Source: Symbiodinium natans (taxonomy: Eukaryota > Sar > Dinophyceae > Suessiales > Symbiodiniaceae). Taken from it: a stretch of 64,000 nt of DNA. The stretch covers positions 528,501-592,500 of the forward strand of contig CAJNDS010002501.1 in NCBI GenBank assembly GCA_905221605.1, given 5' to 3'. The position numbers and the translations under genes were made by a program. The notes under the pieces are model-generated. The model saw only the letters and a program-made list of their open reading frames with translations, was not told where the DNA came from and searched no databases. This document shows, in pieces, positions 1-9,906 of the stretch (positions are counted from its first letter, which is position 1; each line of letters begins with the position of its first letter).

Positions 1-59
1 ACCCTAAACCCTAAACCCTAGCCCTAAACCCCAAACCCTAATCCGTAAACACTGGACCC

Positions 60-150
60 TAAACCCCGAAAGGGACCCTGGCCCTGCAGCCCAAGGTCGC
101 ACGAGGAGCTGCAGCACCTTGGCACGCTGGATTTCCTGAGAGGATGGTTA
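60..150 (-). CDS. Coding-like island (possible exon), unrecognised
   Basis: A non-repetitive GC-rich island between telomere-like arrays. On the minus strand it follows a CAG acceptor and reads EIQRAKVLQLLVRPWAA with mostly G/C third positions. Product unknown; boundaries are approximate. Confidence 0.3.
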
Positions 151-190
151 CAGGGTTTAGGGTTTAGGGCTAGGGTTTAGGGTTTAGGGT

Positions 191-236
<46 letters not shown>

Positions 237-589
237 GGTTAAGGGCTGAGGGTTGAGGGTTCAGGGTTGAGGGTTTAGGGTTGAGGGTTTAGGGCTTGGG
301 GTTTAGGGTCTAGAGTTAGGGTAGGGTTTAGGATGTAGGGTGCAGGGTTTAGGGTTTAGGGCTGACTTAGGGTTTAGGACAAGCCCTGCCTTGAGTTGAG
401 ATTTGCTATGGATGTCGTTGTTCTTTACCTTAACCCTCAGAAGTACCCTAAACCCTGGACCCCAAAACCCTAAAGCCCTAAAGCTTGAAGGCGCCCCCCG
501 TGAATTTATTCATGTTTTTTTGCAAGGGTTTCCAAGAGCAGTTAAGCTTAGGCTGATGAACCGCTTGACCCTGAGATATCAACCCTAAA

Positions 590-850
590 CCATAGATTCC
601 TAAGTAGGGTTCTAGATAGGGTTTAGGGATTAGGGTTTACCAGGAGGGGCTCCATAGAAGCAGCCCCCAGAATGCTAAACCCATGTCATTCCTAAGTAGG
701 GTTCTAGGTAGGGTTTAGGGATGAGGGCATAGAAGCAGCGCAAGACTGCTAAACCCATGTCATTCCTAAGTAGGGCTCTAGGTAGGGGTTAGGGATTAGG
801 GCTTAGGGTTTATATACCAGGAGGGGCTTGCTGACTGTACTGCACAAAGT
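590..850. repeat. Short direct repeats around a CCTAAGTAGGGTTCTAGGTAGGG core
   Basis: A core of about 45 bp (cccatgtcattcctaagtag and following bases) recurs near 590, 675 and 750, and CCAGGAGGGGCT occurs near 641 and 818. It is a small local repeat cluster mixed with telomere-like units. No gene seen. Confidence 0.6.
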
Positions 851-1024
851 TCAGGGACTTCTGAAGTAAGCTATCGTAATTATAGATAGAAACCAACTGA
901 GACCGCTTAAGTACTACACCCCCCCTAAACCCTAAACCCTAAACCCTAAACCCTAAACCCTAAACCCCCAACTATCATGACTCGTTATTCCTGATGAATG
1001 TGCAAAACTGAGGGTTTAGGGTAG

Positions 1025-1335
1025 CTAGGCGTTGGTCCACAGAGGCCATGCGTGCGGTCGCCATACTGAGTGGGAGCCGCCGCCATAGCAGTTCGCACGC
1101 CCAGGTGCGTGAATGTCTCGGGCAGCATGCTGCCGTCTTCGGCAGGCTCAGGCTCCGGCAAGATGCGTCCCTCAGTGAAAAGCCTGCGTAGGCGGGTGAC
1201 GAAGTCGTCCCGAAGCAGCGATGTCCGGGTCCCTGACATCGAATGGTCGCACAAAGCGCAGAACCTCTGCGCCGAAATCGGCCGCGAGCCCCGCAAGCAA
1301 GATGTTCTCCAGGGGATCTTCCGATGTGGGTTGAG
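1025..1335 (-). CDS. Coding-like island cut by the duplication breakpoint, unrecognised
   Basis: About 310 nt of non-repeat, GC-rich sequence with long minus-strand open frames. One frame after a GAAG acceptor reads NILLAGLAADFGAEVLRFVR; another, open over 985-1296, includes LLRDDFVTRLRRLF. I cannot tell which is used, or whether a splice switches between them. Its distal 50 nt were copied to 4170-4222 by the tandem duplication. Confidence 0.35.
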
Positions 1336-1584
1336 AGGAAGCCAGGTTTAGGGTTTAGGATTTAGGGTGTAGGGTCGTAGCAGCCGCGACATGGAATAGG
1401 GGCTCGAGGTTTAGCAGGATTCAAAGCTTCGTGTTAGATTCCACTGCCTAAAGTTGAATGGAAGGCCTAAACCTTAAACTCTGAAGAGACAGCCCCCCAA
1501 ACAAACAAAAATTGCCCTCCCCTAGGCCCCTAGGCCCCTAAAACCCTAAACCCTAAACCCTAAACTCTAAACCCTAAACCCTCA

Positions 1585-2160
1585 ATGTGCCAGCCACACA
1601 CAGCTAAATACGTGACCAAAGAATTTCGGGTTCAGGGCTTTTGGCTTGAAGCTGATATAGCATGGCCACGCCTTCTGCCCACGCTCCGCGCGAGCTGCCA
1701 ACGTGGACTTGTGCCGCAAGACTCAAGCAAGCAAGCTCAGGGAAAAACCTCGTTTGAGAAAAAACCCTGAGCTCCGCCGACCTGCAAACTATACAGACCA
1801 GCCAGCCTGCGCGCACACCCCACTGCCAAGAGACAAGCGGAAAACCCAACACCCCACACCACACCCAAGCCAAAACCAACCAAAAACCCGAAGCACCAAC
1901 CCAAGAAAAAACCCAAGCAAAGGAAAACCAAAGAAGACCCAGCACGAACCCCTGGCAGAGAGGAGGGCGAACAACTGGAGCAGTTGCAGGCGGCTGGAAA
2001 AGTAGCGGCCCTGTGAAGGCTCTGCAACAAACGTTGGAAGAATCCCCTTACACGAGCTTTTACGCAGGCCCTCCAGGCGCAGCGAAAGCCAACGTGGAGG
2101 GGGGGGGGGGGGGGGGGAAGTTGAGGGGCTTAGCCTCGCCCAACACAAGTACTCCTAGCA
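1585..2160. other. 3' flank of NRT2 unit: A/C-rich tract and poly-G
   Basis: This stretch is open in several overlapping frames, but all are low-complexity (Lys/Pro/Asn-rich on plus, Trp/Phe/Val-rich on minus) and none matches a family I know. It lies downstream of the transporter and ends in an 18-19 nt G-run (2098-2117). The repeat copy is 4465-5040. I see no supported gene in it. Confidence 0.5.
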
Positions 2161-2168
2161 TCTTCACA

Positions 2169-2263
2169 CTAGGTTGCCCAGTGACCTAGGATGAAAAAGG
2201 GTGGGGATATAGGGGAACCTAAACCTACCAAAAAGGGAATAAGGGGACTACTGGGCATCCTAG
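2169..2263. mobile_element. Family-A inverted-repeat element in NRT2 unit, copy 1
   Basis: Ends TAGGTTGCCCAGTGACCTAGG and GACTACTGGGCATCCTAG are inverted repeats. It lies in the 3' flank of the transporter and was duplicated with it (5049-5143). Confidence 0.85.
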
Positions 2264-2367
2264 AGCATCATGCGTAATAATAAGTTAGTTTACATAAATT
2301 ATAGGTGCAGTGCGAGAGCACGGAGGATCTATGAAGACAACATCAGCGGGACTCTCTGGAAGTGAGA

Positions 2368-3813
2368 TCAGATCACGTCAAGGGACTCCGGCTCGCCCTT
2401 GGCTTTGGTGATGCACCCGTCGTGGCCCTGGATGAGCACGAAGAGACCCATGACGGCCGATGCGATCACGATAAACCCAAGGATGAACAGGACATCGTCG
2501 GCCTCCGATGGGCCAAAACGGAAAATGAGGCCCCAGCACACAGCGCCGACGTTGCCCCCAGCGCCCACCACTCCGGACACGGCGCCAGTTGCGGTGGGCT
2601 TCACGTAGGGTACGATTCCGAAAGTGCAGCCCTCCGCCATCTGAACACCGAGCGAGAAGAGCAGCAGGACGCCGATAGTCGCACCCAGAGAGTCCATCTT
2701 GGTGAAGATCAGGAGCATGATGCCCTCCCAGACCAGAGAGATAGACTGCGCATAGATGCGCCCGCGCATGCCGGTGGTGCCCGCGCCGAACAACTGGAAC
2801 AGCTTGTCAGATAGAGCGCCGCCCATAGCGCGAGCGAAGAGGTTCATGAGGCCGAACAGGGAGGCGATGAGACCCGCAAGGGAGACCGACAGCTCGTACT
2901 TGGTCTCCAGGTACACAGCGAGGATGTTGTTCATGGTGACCTCAACGCCGAAGCAGGCCGCGTACTGGATGAACAGAATCCAGGCGTTGTACTGGAAGAA
3001 ACCCTCCTGGAACGACTTCTTGGACGACCGGCGCTCCATTGTGCCCCTCTGCTCCAGTTCCTTGAAGTTGCCCTTCGGCGAGTCGTCCGAAAAGAAGTAC
3101 ATGCTAATGCCGGTACCGCATGTCAAAACTCCGGGGACGATGAAAGAAAGGCGCCAGGCCTCCTCGTCGTCAAAGCCAGTGCGGAACATGTTCCACACGC
3201 CGACCATGAGCAGCTGAACAGCACCGCCTCCAAGGTTGCCCCAGCCACCAGCCATGGCGTTGGCCGTGCCCACAATCTCCTTCGCGAACAGCTGCGAGCA
3301 CCACGCCTGGCATGGCACAAAGGTCGCGCCCAGGACACCGATGACAAAGCGGATGATGACCAGGCCAGTACCGTTGTTCACGAGACCACCGAAGAAGACC
3401 GGGATAGCTCCGAACGTCAGCAGCATGGAGAACATGGTGCGCGTGCCGAACCTGTCGCACAGAGGGCCCACAGCGAAGCGCATGAGCACGGTCGACGCCA
3501 CAGATGCGATGTTCGCGTTGTACACCTCGTCCTTGGTCAGGCCCAGGTCCTTCTTGATCTGCGGCATCAGCGGCGCGAACGCGAACCACGACGAGAAGGC
3601 CATGAAGAAGCCGAACCACGCGAAGTGGAAGCCGCGCATGTGCGGCCGCTTGAAGGAGAGCAGCTTGATCTCGGTTGCGCGGTCGCCCTGCTTCGGGTCC
3701 ACCTCGCAGTAGTAAGTCTCGTACTTCTTCCACGAGCTCTCGTGCTTGTTCGTCGTCGGGAGTACGCCGTCGGCGGCCTTCTCGGGGGTGGACATCTCTT
3801 CGGGGGTGGACAT
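2368..3813 (-). CDS. NRT2: NRT2/NNP-family nitrate/nitrite transporter, copy 1 (intronless, 481 aa)
   Basis: Major-facilitator membrane protein predicted to import nitrate or nitrite across the plasma membrane. The 481-residue frame has a hydrophilic N-terminus (about 1-60) and then about 12 hydrophobic segments. Visible family marks are the MFS motif GPLCDRFGTR (116-125), nitrate signature 1 AGGWGNLGGG (188-197), signature 2 GVVGAGGNVGA (414-424), and arginines in segments 2 (R112) and 8 (R328) at the positions that bind substrate in NarK. Length is normal for the family. The first ATG follows an in-frame TGA 18 codons upstream. The N-terminus repeats itself (MSTPEE, MSTPEK), so Met7 could also start translation. 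The gene has no introns, in contrast to the 40-exon neighbour, which fits the tandem single-exon genes known in dinoflagellates. This copy has Val300 and Lys372 where copy 2 has Gly and Gln. No spliced-leader relic was seen upstream. Confidence 0.93.
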   Translation of the reverse strand: MSTPEEMSTPEKAADGVLPTTNKHESSWKKYETYYCEVDPKQGDRATEIKLLSFKRPHMRGFHFAWFGFFMAFSSWFAFAPLMPQIKKDLGLTKDEVYNANIASVASTVLMRFAVGPLCDRFGTRTMFSMLLTFGAIPVFFGGLVNNGTGLVIIRFVIGVLGATFVPCQAWCSQLFAKEIVGTANAMAGGWGNLGGGAVQLLMVGVWNMFRTGFDDEEAWRLSFIVPGVLTCGTGISMYFFSDDSPKGNFKELEQRGTMERRSSKKSFQEGFFQYNAWILFIQYAACFGVEVTMNNILAVYLETKYELSVSLAGLIASLFGLMNLFARAMGGALSDKLFQLFGAGTTGMRGRIYAQSISLVWEGIMLLIFTKMDSLGATIGVLLLFSLGVQMAEGCTFGIVPYVKPTATGAVSGVVGAGGNVGAVCWGLIFRFGPSEADDVLFILGFIVIASAVMGLFVLIQGHDGCITKAKGEPESLDVI

Positions 3814-3965
3814 CTCTACCGCAGCTATCTTGCTTACTTGGAGCCTGCACTGCCGGAGGGAATGTCACTAGTATGGCCTTAAGAGAACCCCTTAGATACC
3901 CCTTCTATATACCCTCAAAACCCAAAGGGCCCATACTATTCCCTTCAGAGGGCCTTCATTACCCT
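3814..3965. other. 5' flank of NRT2 copy 1
   Basis: Non-coding DNA upstream of the transporter start. It contains several AG dinucleotides that could serve as trans-splice acceptors, an inverted-repeat-like stretch (3875-3960) and then CCCTAAA repeats. No TATA box or spliced-leader relic was recognised. The same sequence flanks copy 2 at 6694-6845. Confidence 0.4.
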
Positions 3966-5048
3966 AAACCCTAGCCCTACACCCTAAGCCCGAACATGAT
4001 TGGCGGTCGCTGGACCAGTCAGCCAGTGGTCTTTCCAACGCTTAGCAGTCCCTAATGCCAAAATACCCTCCGACTCTTAGAAGAGGAACAAAAATGGCAT
4101 CTCCCTTGTTGAACCGACGGCAATGATAGAGCTAGGAAAACCCCGAAACCGAAACCTGATAAGCGTAAAGCGAGCCCCGCAAGCAAGATGTTCTCCAGGG
4201 GATCTTCCGATGTGGGTTGAGAGGAAGCCAGGTTTAGGGTTTAGGATTTAGGGTGTAGGGTCGTAGCAGCCACGACATGGAATAGGGGCTCGAGGTTTAG
4301 CAGGATTCAAAGCTTCGTGTTAGATTCCGCTGCCTAAAGTTGAATGGAAGGCCTAAACCTTAAACTCTGAAGAGACAGCCCCCCCAAACAAACAAAAATT
4401 GCCCTCCCCTAGGCCCCTAGGCCCCTAAAACCCTAAACCCTAAACTCTAAACCCTAAACCCTCAATGTGCCAGCCACACACAGCTAAATACGTGACCAAA
4501 GATTTTCGGGTTCAGGGCTTTTGGCTTGAAGCTGATATAGCATGGCCACGCCTTCTGCCCACGCTCCGCGCGAGCTGCCAACGTGGACTTGTGCCGCAAG
4601 ACTCAAGCAAGCAAGCTCAGGGAAAAACCTCGTTTGAGAAAAAACCCTGAGCTCCGCCGACCTGCAAACTATACAGACCAGCCAGCCTGCGCGCACACCC
4701 CACTGCCAAGAGACAAGCGGAAAACCCAACACCCCACACCACACCCAAGCCAAAACCAACCAAAAACCCGAAGCACCAACCCAAGAAAAAACCCAAGCAA
4801 AGGAAAACCAAAGAAGACCCAGCACGAACCCCTGGCAGAGAGGAGGGCGAACAACTGGAGCAGTTGCAGGCGGCTGGAAAAGTAGCGGCCCTGTGAAGGC
4901 TCTGCAACAAACGTTGGAAGAATCCCCTTACACGAGCTTTTACGCAGGCCCTCCAGGCGCAGCGAAAGCCAACGTGGAGGGGGGGGGGGGGGGGGGGAAG
5001 TTGAGGGGCTTAGCCTCGCCCAACACAAGTACTCCTAGCATCTTCACA

Positions 5049-5143
5049 CTAGGTTGCCCAGTGACCTAGGATGAAAAAGGGTGGGGATATAGGGGAACCT
5101 AAACCTACCAAAAAGGGAATAAGGGGACTACTGGGCATCCTAG
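5049..5143. mobile_element. Family-A inverted-repeat element in NRT2 unit, copy 2
   Basis: Identical to 2169-2263; carried along by the tandem duplication and not independently inserted. Confidence 0.85.
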
Positions 5144-5247
5144 AGCATCATGCGTAATAATAAGTTAGTTTACATAAATTATAGGTGCAGTGCGAGAGCA
5201 CGGAGGATCTATGAAGACAACATCAGCGGGACTCTCTGGAAGTGAGA

Positions 5248-6693
5248 TCAGATCACGTCAAGGGACTCCGGCTCGCCCTTGGCTTTGGTGATGCACCCGT
5301 CGTGGCCCTGGATGAGCACGAAGAGACCCATGACGGCCGATGCGATCACGATAAACCCAAGGATGAACAGGACATCGTCGGCCTCCGATGGGCCAAAACG
5401 GAAAATGAGGCCCCAGCACACAGCGCCGACGTTGCCCCCAGCGCCCACCACTCCGGACACGGCGCCAGTTGCGGTGGGCTTCACGTAGGGTACGATTCCG
5501 AAAGTGCAGCCCTCCGCCATCTGAACACCGAGCGAGAAGAGCAGCAGGACGCCGATAGTCGCGCCCAGAGAGTCCATCTGGGTGAAGATCAGGAGCATGA
5601 TGCCCTCCCAGACCAGAGAGATAGACTGCGCATAGATGCGCCCGCGCATGCCGGTGGTGCCCGCGCCGAACAACTGGAACAGCTTGTCGGATAGAGCGCC
5701 GCCCATAGCGCGAGCGAAGAGGTTCATGAGGCCGAACAGGGAGGCGATGAGACCCGCAAGGGAGACCGACAGCTCGTACTTGGTCTCCAGGTACCCAGCG
5801 AGGATGTTGTTCATGGTGACCTCAACGCCGAAGCAGGCCGCGTACTGGATGAACAGAATCCAGGCGTTGTACTGGAAGAAACCCTCCTGGAACGACTTCT
5901 TGGACGACCGGCGCTCCATTGTGCCCCTCTGCTCCAGTTCCTTGAAGTTGCCCTTCGGCGAGTCGTCCGAAAAGAAGTACATGCTAATGCCGGTACCGCA
6001 TGTCAAAACTCCGGGGACGATGAAAGAAAGGCGCCAGGCCTCCTCGTCGTCAAAGCCAGTGCGGAACATGTTCCACACGCCGACCATGAGCAGCTGAACA
6101 GCACCGCCTCCAAGGTTGCCCCAGCCACCAGCCATGGCGTTGGCCGTGCCCACAATCTCCTTCGCGAACAGCTGCGAGCACCACGCTTGGCATGGCACAA
6201 AGGTCGCGCCCAGGACACCGATGACAAAGCGGATGATGACCAGGCCAGTACCGTTGTTCACGAGACCACCGAAGAAGACCGGGATAGCTCCGAACGTCAG
6301 CAGCATGGAGAACATGGTGCGCGTGCCGAACCTGTCGCACAGAGGGCCCACAGCGAAGCGCATGAGCACGGTCGACGCCACAGATGCGATGTTCGCGTTG
6401 TACACCTCGTCCTTGGTCAGGCCCAGGTCCTTCTTGATCTGCGGCATCAGCGGCGCGAACGCGAACCACGACGAGAAGGCCATGAAGAAGCCGAACCACG
6501 CGAAGTGGAAGCCGCGCATGTGCGGCCGCTTGAAGGAGAGCAGCTTGATCTCGGTTGCGCGGTCGCCCTGCTTCGGGTCCACCTCGCAGTAGTAAGTCTC
6601 GTACTTCTTCCACGAGCTCTCGTGCTTGTTCGTCGTCGGGAGTACGCCGTCGGCGGCCTTCTCGGGGGTGGACATCTCTTCGGGGGTGGACAT
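5248..6693 (-). CDS. NRT2: NRT2/NNP-family nitrate/nitrite transporter, copy 2 (intronless, 481 aa)
   Basis: Second copy of the transporter, 2880 bp downstream in window coordinates and on the same strand. It keeps the same start context, MFS motif, both nitrate signatures and both candidate substrate arginines. I counted five base changes against copy 1 over 1446 bp. Two change the protein: Val300 to Gly in hydrophobic segment 7 (GTG to GGG at about 5796) and Lys372 to Gln between segments 9 and 10 (AAG to CAG at about 5580). The other three are silent. Both copies are open throughout, so both are probably functional. Tandem same-strand placement suggests gene dosage or a shared transcription unit with spliced-leader trans-splicing, which is an inference. 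Confidence 0.93.
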   Translation of the reverse strand: MSTPEEMSTPEKAADGVLPTTNKHESSWKKYETYYCEVDPKQGDRATEIKLLSFKRPHMRGFHFAWFGFFMAFSSWFAFAPLMPQIKKDLGLTKDEVYNANIASVASTVLMRFAVGPLCDRFGTRTMFSMLLTFGAIPVFFGGLVNNGTGLVIIRFVIGVLGATFVPCQAWCSQLFAKEIVGTANAMAGGWGNLGGGAVQLLMVGVWNMFRTGFDDEEAWRLSFIVPGVLTCGTGISMYFFSDDSPKGNFKELEQRGTMERRSSKKSFQEGFFQYNAWILFIQYAACFGVEVTMNNILAGYLETKYELSVSLAGLIASLFGLMNLFARAMGGALSDKLFQLFGAGTTGMRGRIYAQSISLVWEGIMLLIFTQMDSLGATIGVLLLFSLGVQMAEGCTFGIVPYVKPTATGAVSGVVGAGGNVGAVCWGLIFRFGPSEADDVLFILGFIVIASAVMGLFVLIQGHDGCITKAKGEPESLDVI

Positions 6694-7068
6694 CTCTACC
6701 GCAGCTATCTTGCTTACTTGGAGCCTGCACTGCCGGAGGGAATGTCACTAGTATGGCCTTAAGAGAACCCCTTAGATACCCCTTCTATATACCCTCAAAA
6801 CCCAAAGGGCCCATACTATTCCCTTCAGAGGGCCTTCATTACCCTAAACCCTAGCCCTACACCCTAAGCCCGAACATGATTGGCGGTCGCTGGACCAGTC
6901 AGCCAGTGGTCTTTCCAACGCTTAGCAGTCCCTAATGCCAAAATACCCTCCGACTCTTAGAAGAAGAACAAAAATGGCATCTCCCTTGTTGAACCGACGG
7001 CAATGATACAGCTAGGAAAACCTCGAAACCGAAACCTGATTAGCGTAAACCCAAACCCTAGGCCCTGA

Positions 7069-7170
7069 ACCCTTATGTACCTAGTTCTTATATACTTGGG
7101 CCCTAAAGTCCTTAAAGAGGAGGTACTTTAAGGCCCAAGTACTCCCTAGGCACATGGACCCTTAGGGTTC
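7069..7170. mobile_element. Family-D inverted-repeat element
   Basis: From ACCCTTATGTACCTAG to GGCACATGGACCCTTAGGG, with the internal GTACTTTAAGGCCCAAGTA block. Homologous to the copy at 35403-35514. Fragments of its end (TACATGGACCCTTAGG) also appear near 18040 and 32105. Confidence 0.75.
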
Positions 7171-7175
7171 TAAAT

Positions 7176-7224
7176 CGAAGAGAGCAGCTTCGCTGAGTGC
7201 GGCTGCGCCCGCCATGGCCTTCAC
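7176..7224 (-). CDS. Probable exon 3 of the PDZ-like gene
   Basis: Following a CCAG acceptor the minus strand reads VKAMAGAAALSEAAL, phase 0. It is in phase with the exon ending at 8092, and together they resemble the end of a PDZ-like fold. The 3' boundary is uncertain (GC or GA donor); a family-D element lies immediately beyond it. Confidence 0.35.
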
Positions 7225-7930
7225 CTGGACCATGCAAGGACAGAGGGGTGATACAGTGACTTTAGGGCCCCCAAGTGTATGGGTAGTTCTCTAATTTAGG
7301 GTCTCTTTTGAAGGATATTATTTTTAAGGGTGCCGTGTAAAAATGTAGGACTCACAAAAGGGTCCTTATAAATCGAAGAGCAACCCACATGCTGACGAGG
7401 TACATGGACCATTGACATTGAGAACAGATTTTGGCGTCTGAGGCTCAGGGGCCGAACCCTTTGTATCTGCACTCCCCCCCTCTCCCCAGACCCTGACCCT
7501 AAACCCTAAACAACTTCCTACGAGCACAACAAAAAGCCCCAGAACTTTGTTTGCACAGCTCAACAGGTCTTGGACCCTTAAGGTTGTGCCAGTGGCTTTT
7601 GTAGCCTTGGCTTTGGGGGGCCTTGTGCAAGATCCTCTAAGATATGGGCCTGTTAGGAGGAGATTAAGGGTAACCTCTTATGGTACGAATCCACATACAT
7701 GACCCAAGGCCGGTCCCTAAGGGTCCAAGCGCCTAAATGGGGTTTAGGGTTTAGGGTTTAGGGTTTAGGGTTTAGGGTTTAGGGTTTAGGGCTTAGAGTT
7801 TAGGGTTTGAGGGCAACTGCTTCGGCTTAGAGCTCCTGGATGGGTTTAAAGTTCAGGGATTCGGTTGACAACCTAAACCCTCAATCCTCAACCCACCAAA
7901 TCCTGACACCCCCCCTGAACCCTTATATGG

Positions 7931-8026
7931 GTAGCTTTCTAAATTAGGGTCCGAGTTTGGATACCCATGATTAGGCGGCACCCTTTAAAAAGGAACCCAA
8001 AAAAGGCACCCTAATCAGAGAACTAC
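7931..8026. mobile_element. Family-E inverted-repeat element
   Basis: Left end GTAGCTTTCTAAATTAGGGT and right end ACCCTAATCAGAGAACTAC are inverted repeats, with internal AAGGCACC/GGCACCC blocks. Relatives with similar ends lie near 7283, 8166-8275, 35801-35990 and 57783-57885. Confidence 0.7.
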
Positions 8027-8091
8027 CCTAAAGCCTAAACAGAAAACCCTAAACCCTAAGCTCCAAAGCCCTAAATCCCTGATTTGTCAGC

Positions 8092-8158
8092 CTTGTTGAC
8101 ACGGATGAGTTGGTCGCCCGGCACCAGCACGTGCTCAGGCGCTGCAGTCTTGTTGTAC
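8092..8158 (-). CDS. Exon of a PDZ-domain-like protein (exon 2 of the visible pair)
   Basis: After a CCCAG acceptor the minus strand reads YNKTAAPEHVLVPGDQLIRV and continues NK before a GC donor. The GDQLIRVN motif is typical of the carboxylate-binding loop and following strand of PDZ domains. It joins in phase (2+1) to the exon at 9354-9413. The rest of the protein, and therefore its role, is not clear. Confidence 0.5.
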
Positions 8159-8696
8159 CTGGGCCATGTGGTCACTTCTCTCAAATCTGGTCCCTTTTGG
8201 GGCCCTTGTCATAAGGCGGCCCCTTTGATGTAGGGTACCCAACAAAGACCCTAACTTAGAGAACTGAGCATGTGGAGTGAAGACTCAAAACCTCCCTTTT
8301 TTGGAACTCTGAACCCCATAAACCCCAAAACCCCAATCCCCAGACCCCCCAGACCCAAAACCCCTAAACCCTAAACACTGAACCCTAAACCCCTAAACCC
8401 CTAAACCCCTAAACCCCTAAACCCTTAAACCCATACTAAACCCCTAAACCCCCTAATTCCCTGAGCCCCCAAAATACCCAAAAACCCAGACCTGGCACCC
8501 CAAGAAATCCCTGACCCCCCTACAACTCTACAAACCTAAACCCTACCAAAACCCTAAACCCCTAAAACCGTACAACCCCAAACCCCAAGCCCCAAACCCT
8601 AAATCCTAAACCCTAAAACCCTAACCCTAAAACCCTAAAGTCCTGAAGCCCTCAAGCCCTAAACTTAAAGCCGTCCTGAGCCCCTGCCAACAAAAG

Positions 8697-9330
8697 GCGC
8701 TTCCACCGGTCCCTAAACCCCTAAACCCCTAAACCCCTAAACCCCTAAACCCCCACACCCCCAAACCCCCAAACCCCTAAACCCCTAAACCCCTAAACCC
8801 CTAAACCCCTAAACCCCTAAACCCCTAAACCCCTAAACCCCTAAACCCCTAAACCCCTAAACCCCTAACCCCCTAACCCCTAACCCCTAAACCCTAAACC
8901 CTAAACCCTAAACCCTAAACCCTAAACCCTAAACCCTAAACCCTAAACCCTAAACCCTAAACCCTAAACACACCAAACCCTAAAAAACCTAAACACCTAA
9001 ACCCAGACCCCTAAACACCCAACCCAACCCTAAACCCCAAACCCTAAACCCCTAAACTCCCTACCCCTCAACCCTAAACCCCTAAACCCCTAAACCCCTA
9101 AACCCCTAAACCCCTACAACCCTAAACCCTAAAACCCTAAACCCCTAAACCCCTAAACCCCTAAACCCCTACAACCCTAAACCCTAAAACCCTAAACCCC
9201 TAAACCCCTAAACCCCTAAACCCCTAAACCCCTAAACCCCTAAACCCCTACAACCCTAAACCCTAAAACCCTACAACCCTGCAACCCTAAACCCTAAAAC
9301 CCTACAACACTGCAACCCTAAACCCCGTAC
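8697..9330. repeat. Large CCCCTAAA/CCCTAAA array
   Basis: Over 600 bp made almost only of CCCCTAAA octamers, CCCTAAA heptamers and CCCTAAAA or CCCTACAA variants. Variants are clustered rather than mixed, for example octamers at 8707-8875 and pure heptamers at 8888-8960, suggesting local expansion. It lies inside the PDZ-like gene's intron. Confidence 0.95.
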
Positions 9331-9353
9331 CCTAAACCCTCATAACCTAAATC

Positions 9354-9413
9354 CTGCCAACAAAAGGCGCGTCCACTAGGCCAGGGTCAACGCGGCGGAC
9401 GAGGAGACCGTTT
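9354..9413 (-). CDS. Exon of a PDZ-domain-like protein (exon 1 of the visible pair)
   Basis: The minus strand reads NGLLVRRVDPGLVDAPFVG after a CCCAG acceptor and ends at a GA donor, the noncanonical type also used in the large dehydrogenase gene. GLLVRRVDPG resembles the start of a PDZ domain and links in phase to the exon at 8092-8158, giving an intron of 1195 nt filled with CCCTAAA and CCCCTAAA units. A 17-bp piece of its distal end is repeated at about 8686. Confidence 0.5.
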
Positions 9414-9435
9414 CTGGGCAGGGGCTTGTGGAGGG

Positions 9436-9436
<1 letters not shown>

Positions 9437-9469
<33 letters not shown>

Positions 9470-9475
9470 GGGTTT
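9437..9475. repeat. Poly-G tract (about 30 nt)
   Basis: Nearly pure G-run followed directly by TTTAGGG variants. Confidence 0.9.
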
Positions 9476-9791
9476 AGAGTTTAGTGTTTTGGGCTTTGGG
9501 CTTTGGGCTTAGGGTTTAGGGTTGAGGGTTTAGGTTTTAGGGTTTAGGGCTTGGGGAGGGGGGGCGCGGGGGGGTTGGGGTTTGGGGGTTTGAGATGGTC
9601 TAGGGTTTAGGGTGTAGGGCTTAGGATGGTTTATGGCTTCAAGATTCCCTAAGGAGAATTTGGCTAGGGGGAGATTACGCACAAGTTTTTGCTTCGTGGC
9701 TCTTAGTACGGAAATAAGGGCTTAGGCTGCGCTGTGTATTCCCCTTCCCTTAAAAAAGCCAAAAGGGATACAACCCTAATCACATATATCA

Positions 9792-9906
9792 ACTAGACCC
9801 AGGTGTAACCTAGGAATAAAACGGGTGCCCTTGTGGGTGTAAAGGGGCTTCTGAGGGAACCTGAACCCTGCTAAAAAAGGAATAAGGGCCTACTCTGGGT
9901 CCTAGT
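9792..9906. mobile_element. Family-A inverted-repeat element (diverged copy)
   Basis: About 115 bp with ends CTAGACCCAGGTGTAACCTAGG and TACTCTGGGTCCTAG, an internal GGGTGCCCTT stretch and the conserved GGAATAAGGGCCTACT block. It matches the plan of family A, whose best copy (16356-16469) has a target duplication. Confidence 0.7.

Larger units (their letters stand above)
1284..7049. repeat. 2.88-kb tandem duplication carrying the nitrate transporter
   Basis: Two head-to-tail copies (about 1284-4169 and 4170-7049) match almost base for base, including an 18-19 nt poly-G run, a family-A inverted-repeat element and the whole transporter gene. The junction is visible at 4169/4170, where the end of copy 1 (gcgtaaa) meets gcgagccccg, the same bases found at 1284. 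The copies differ by one CCCTAAA unit near 1555, one C in a C-run, and scattered substitutions. The left breakpoint lies inside a coding-like island, so copy 2 starts with a truncated piece of it. The near identity implies a recent duplication or ongoing gene conversion. Confidence 0.95.

Noticed and set aside
1-400. Window start as a chromosome telomere
   Set aside because: The array is short, degenerate and mixed in orientation, like dozens of internal arrays.
1604-2148. Several 97-119 codon frames in the NRT2 3' flank (and at 4484-5028)
   Set aside because: Low-complexity composition, no motif, partly through a poly-G run; identical in both copies only because of recent duplication.
2362-3882. 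Long open frames overlapping the NRT2 genes on both strands
   Set aside because: Shadows of a GC-rich coding frame; only the minus-strand 481-codon frame has family motifs and membrane segments.
3814-3900. Dinoflagellate spliced-leader relic upstream of NRT2
   Set aside because: I looked for the CCATTTTGGCTCAAG core in either orientation near both starts and did not see it.
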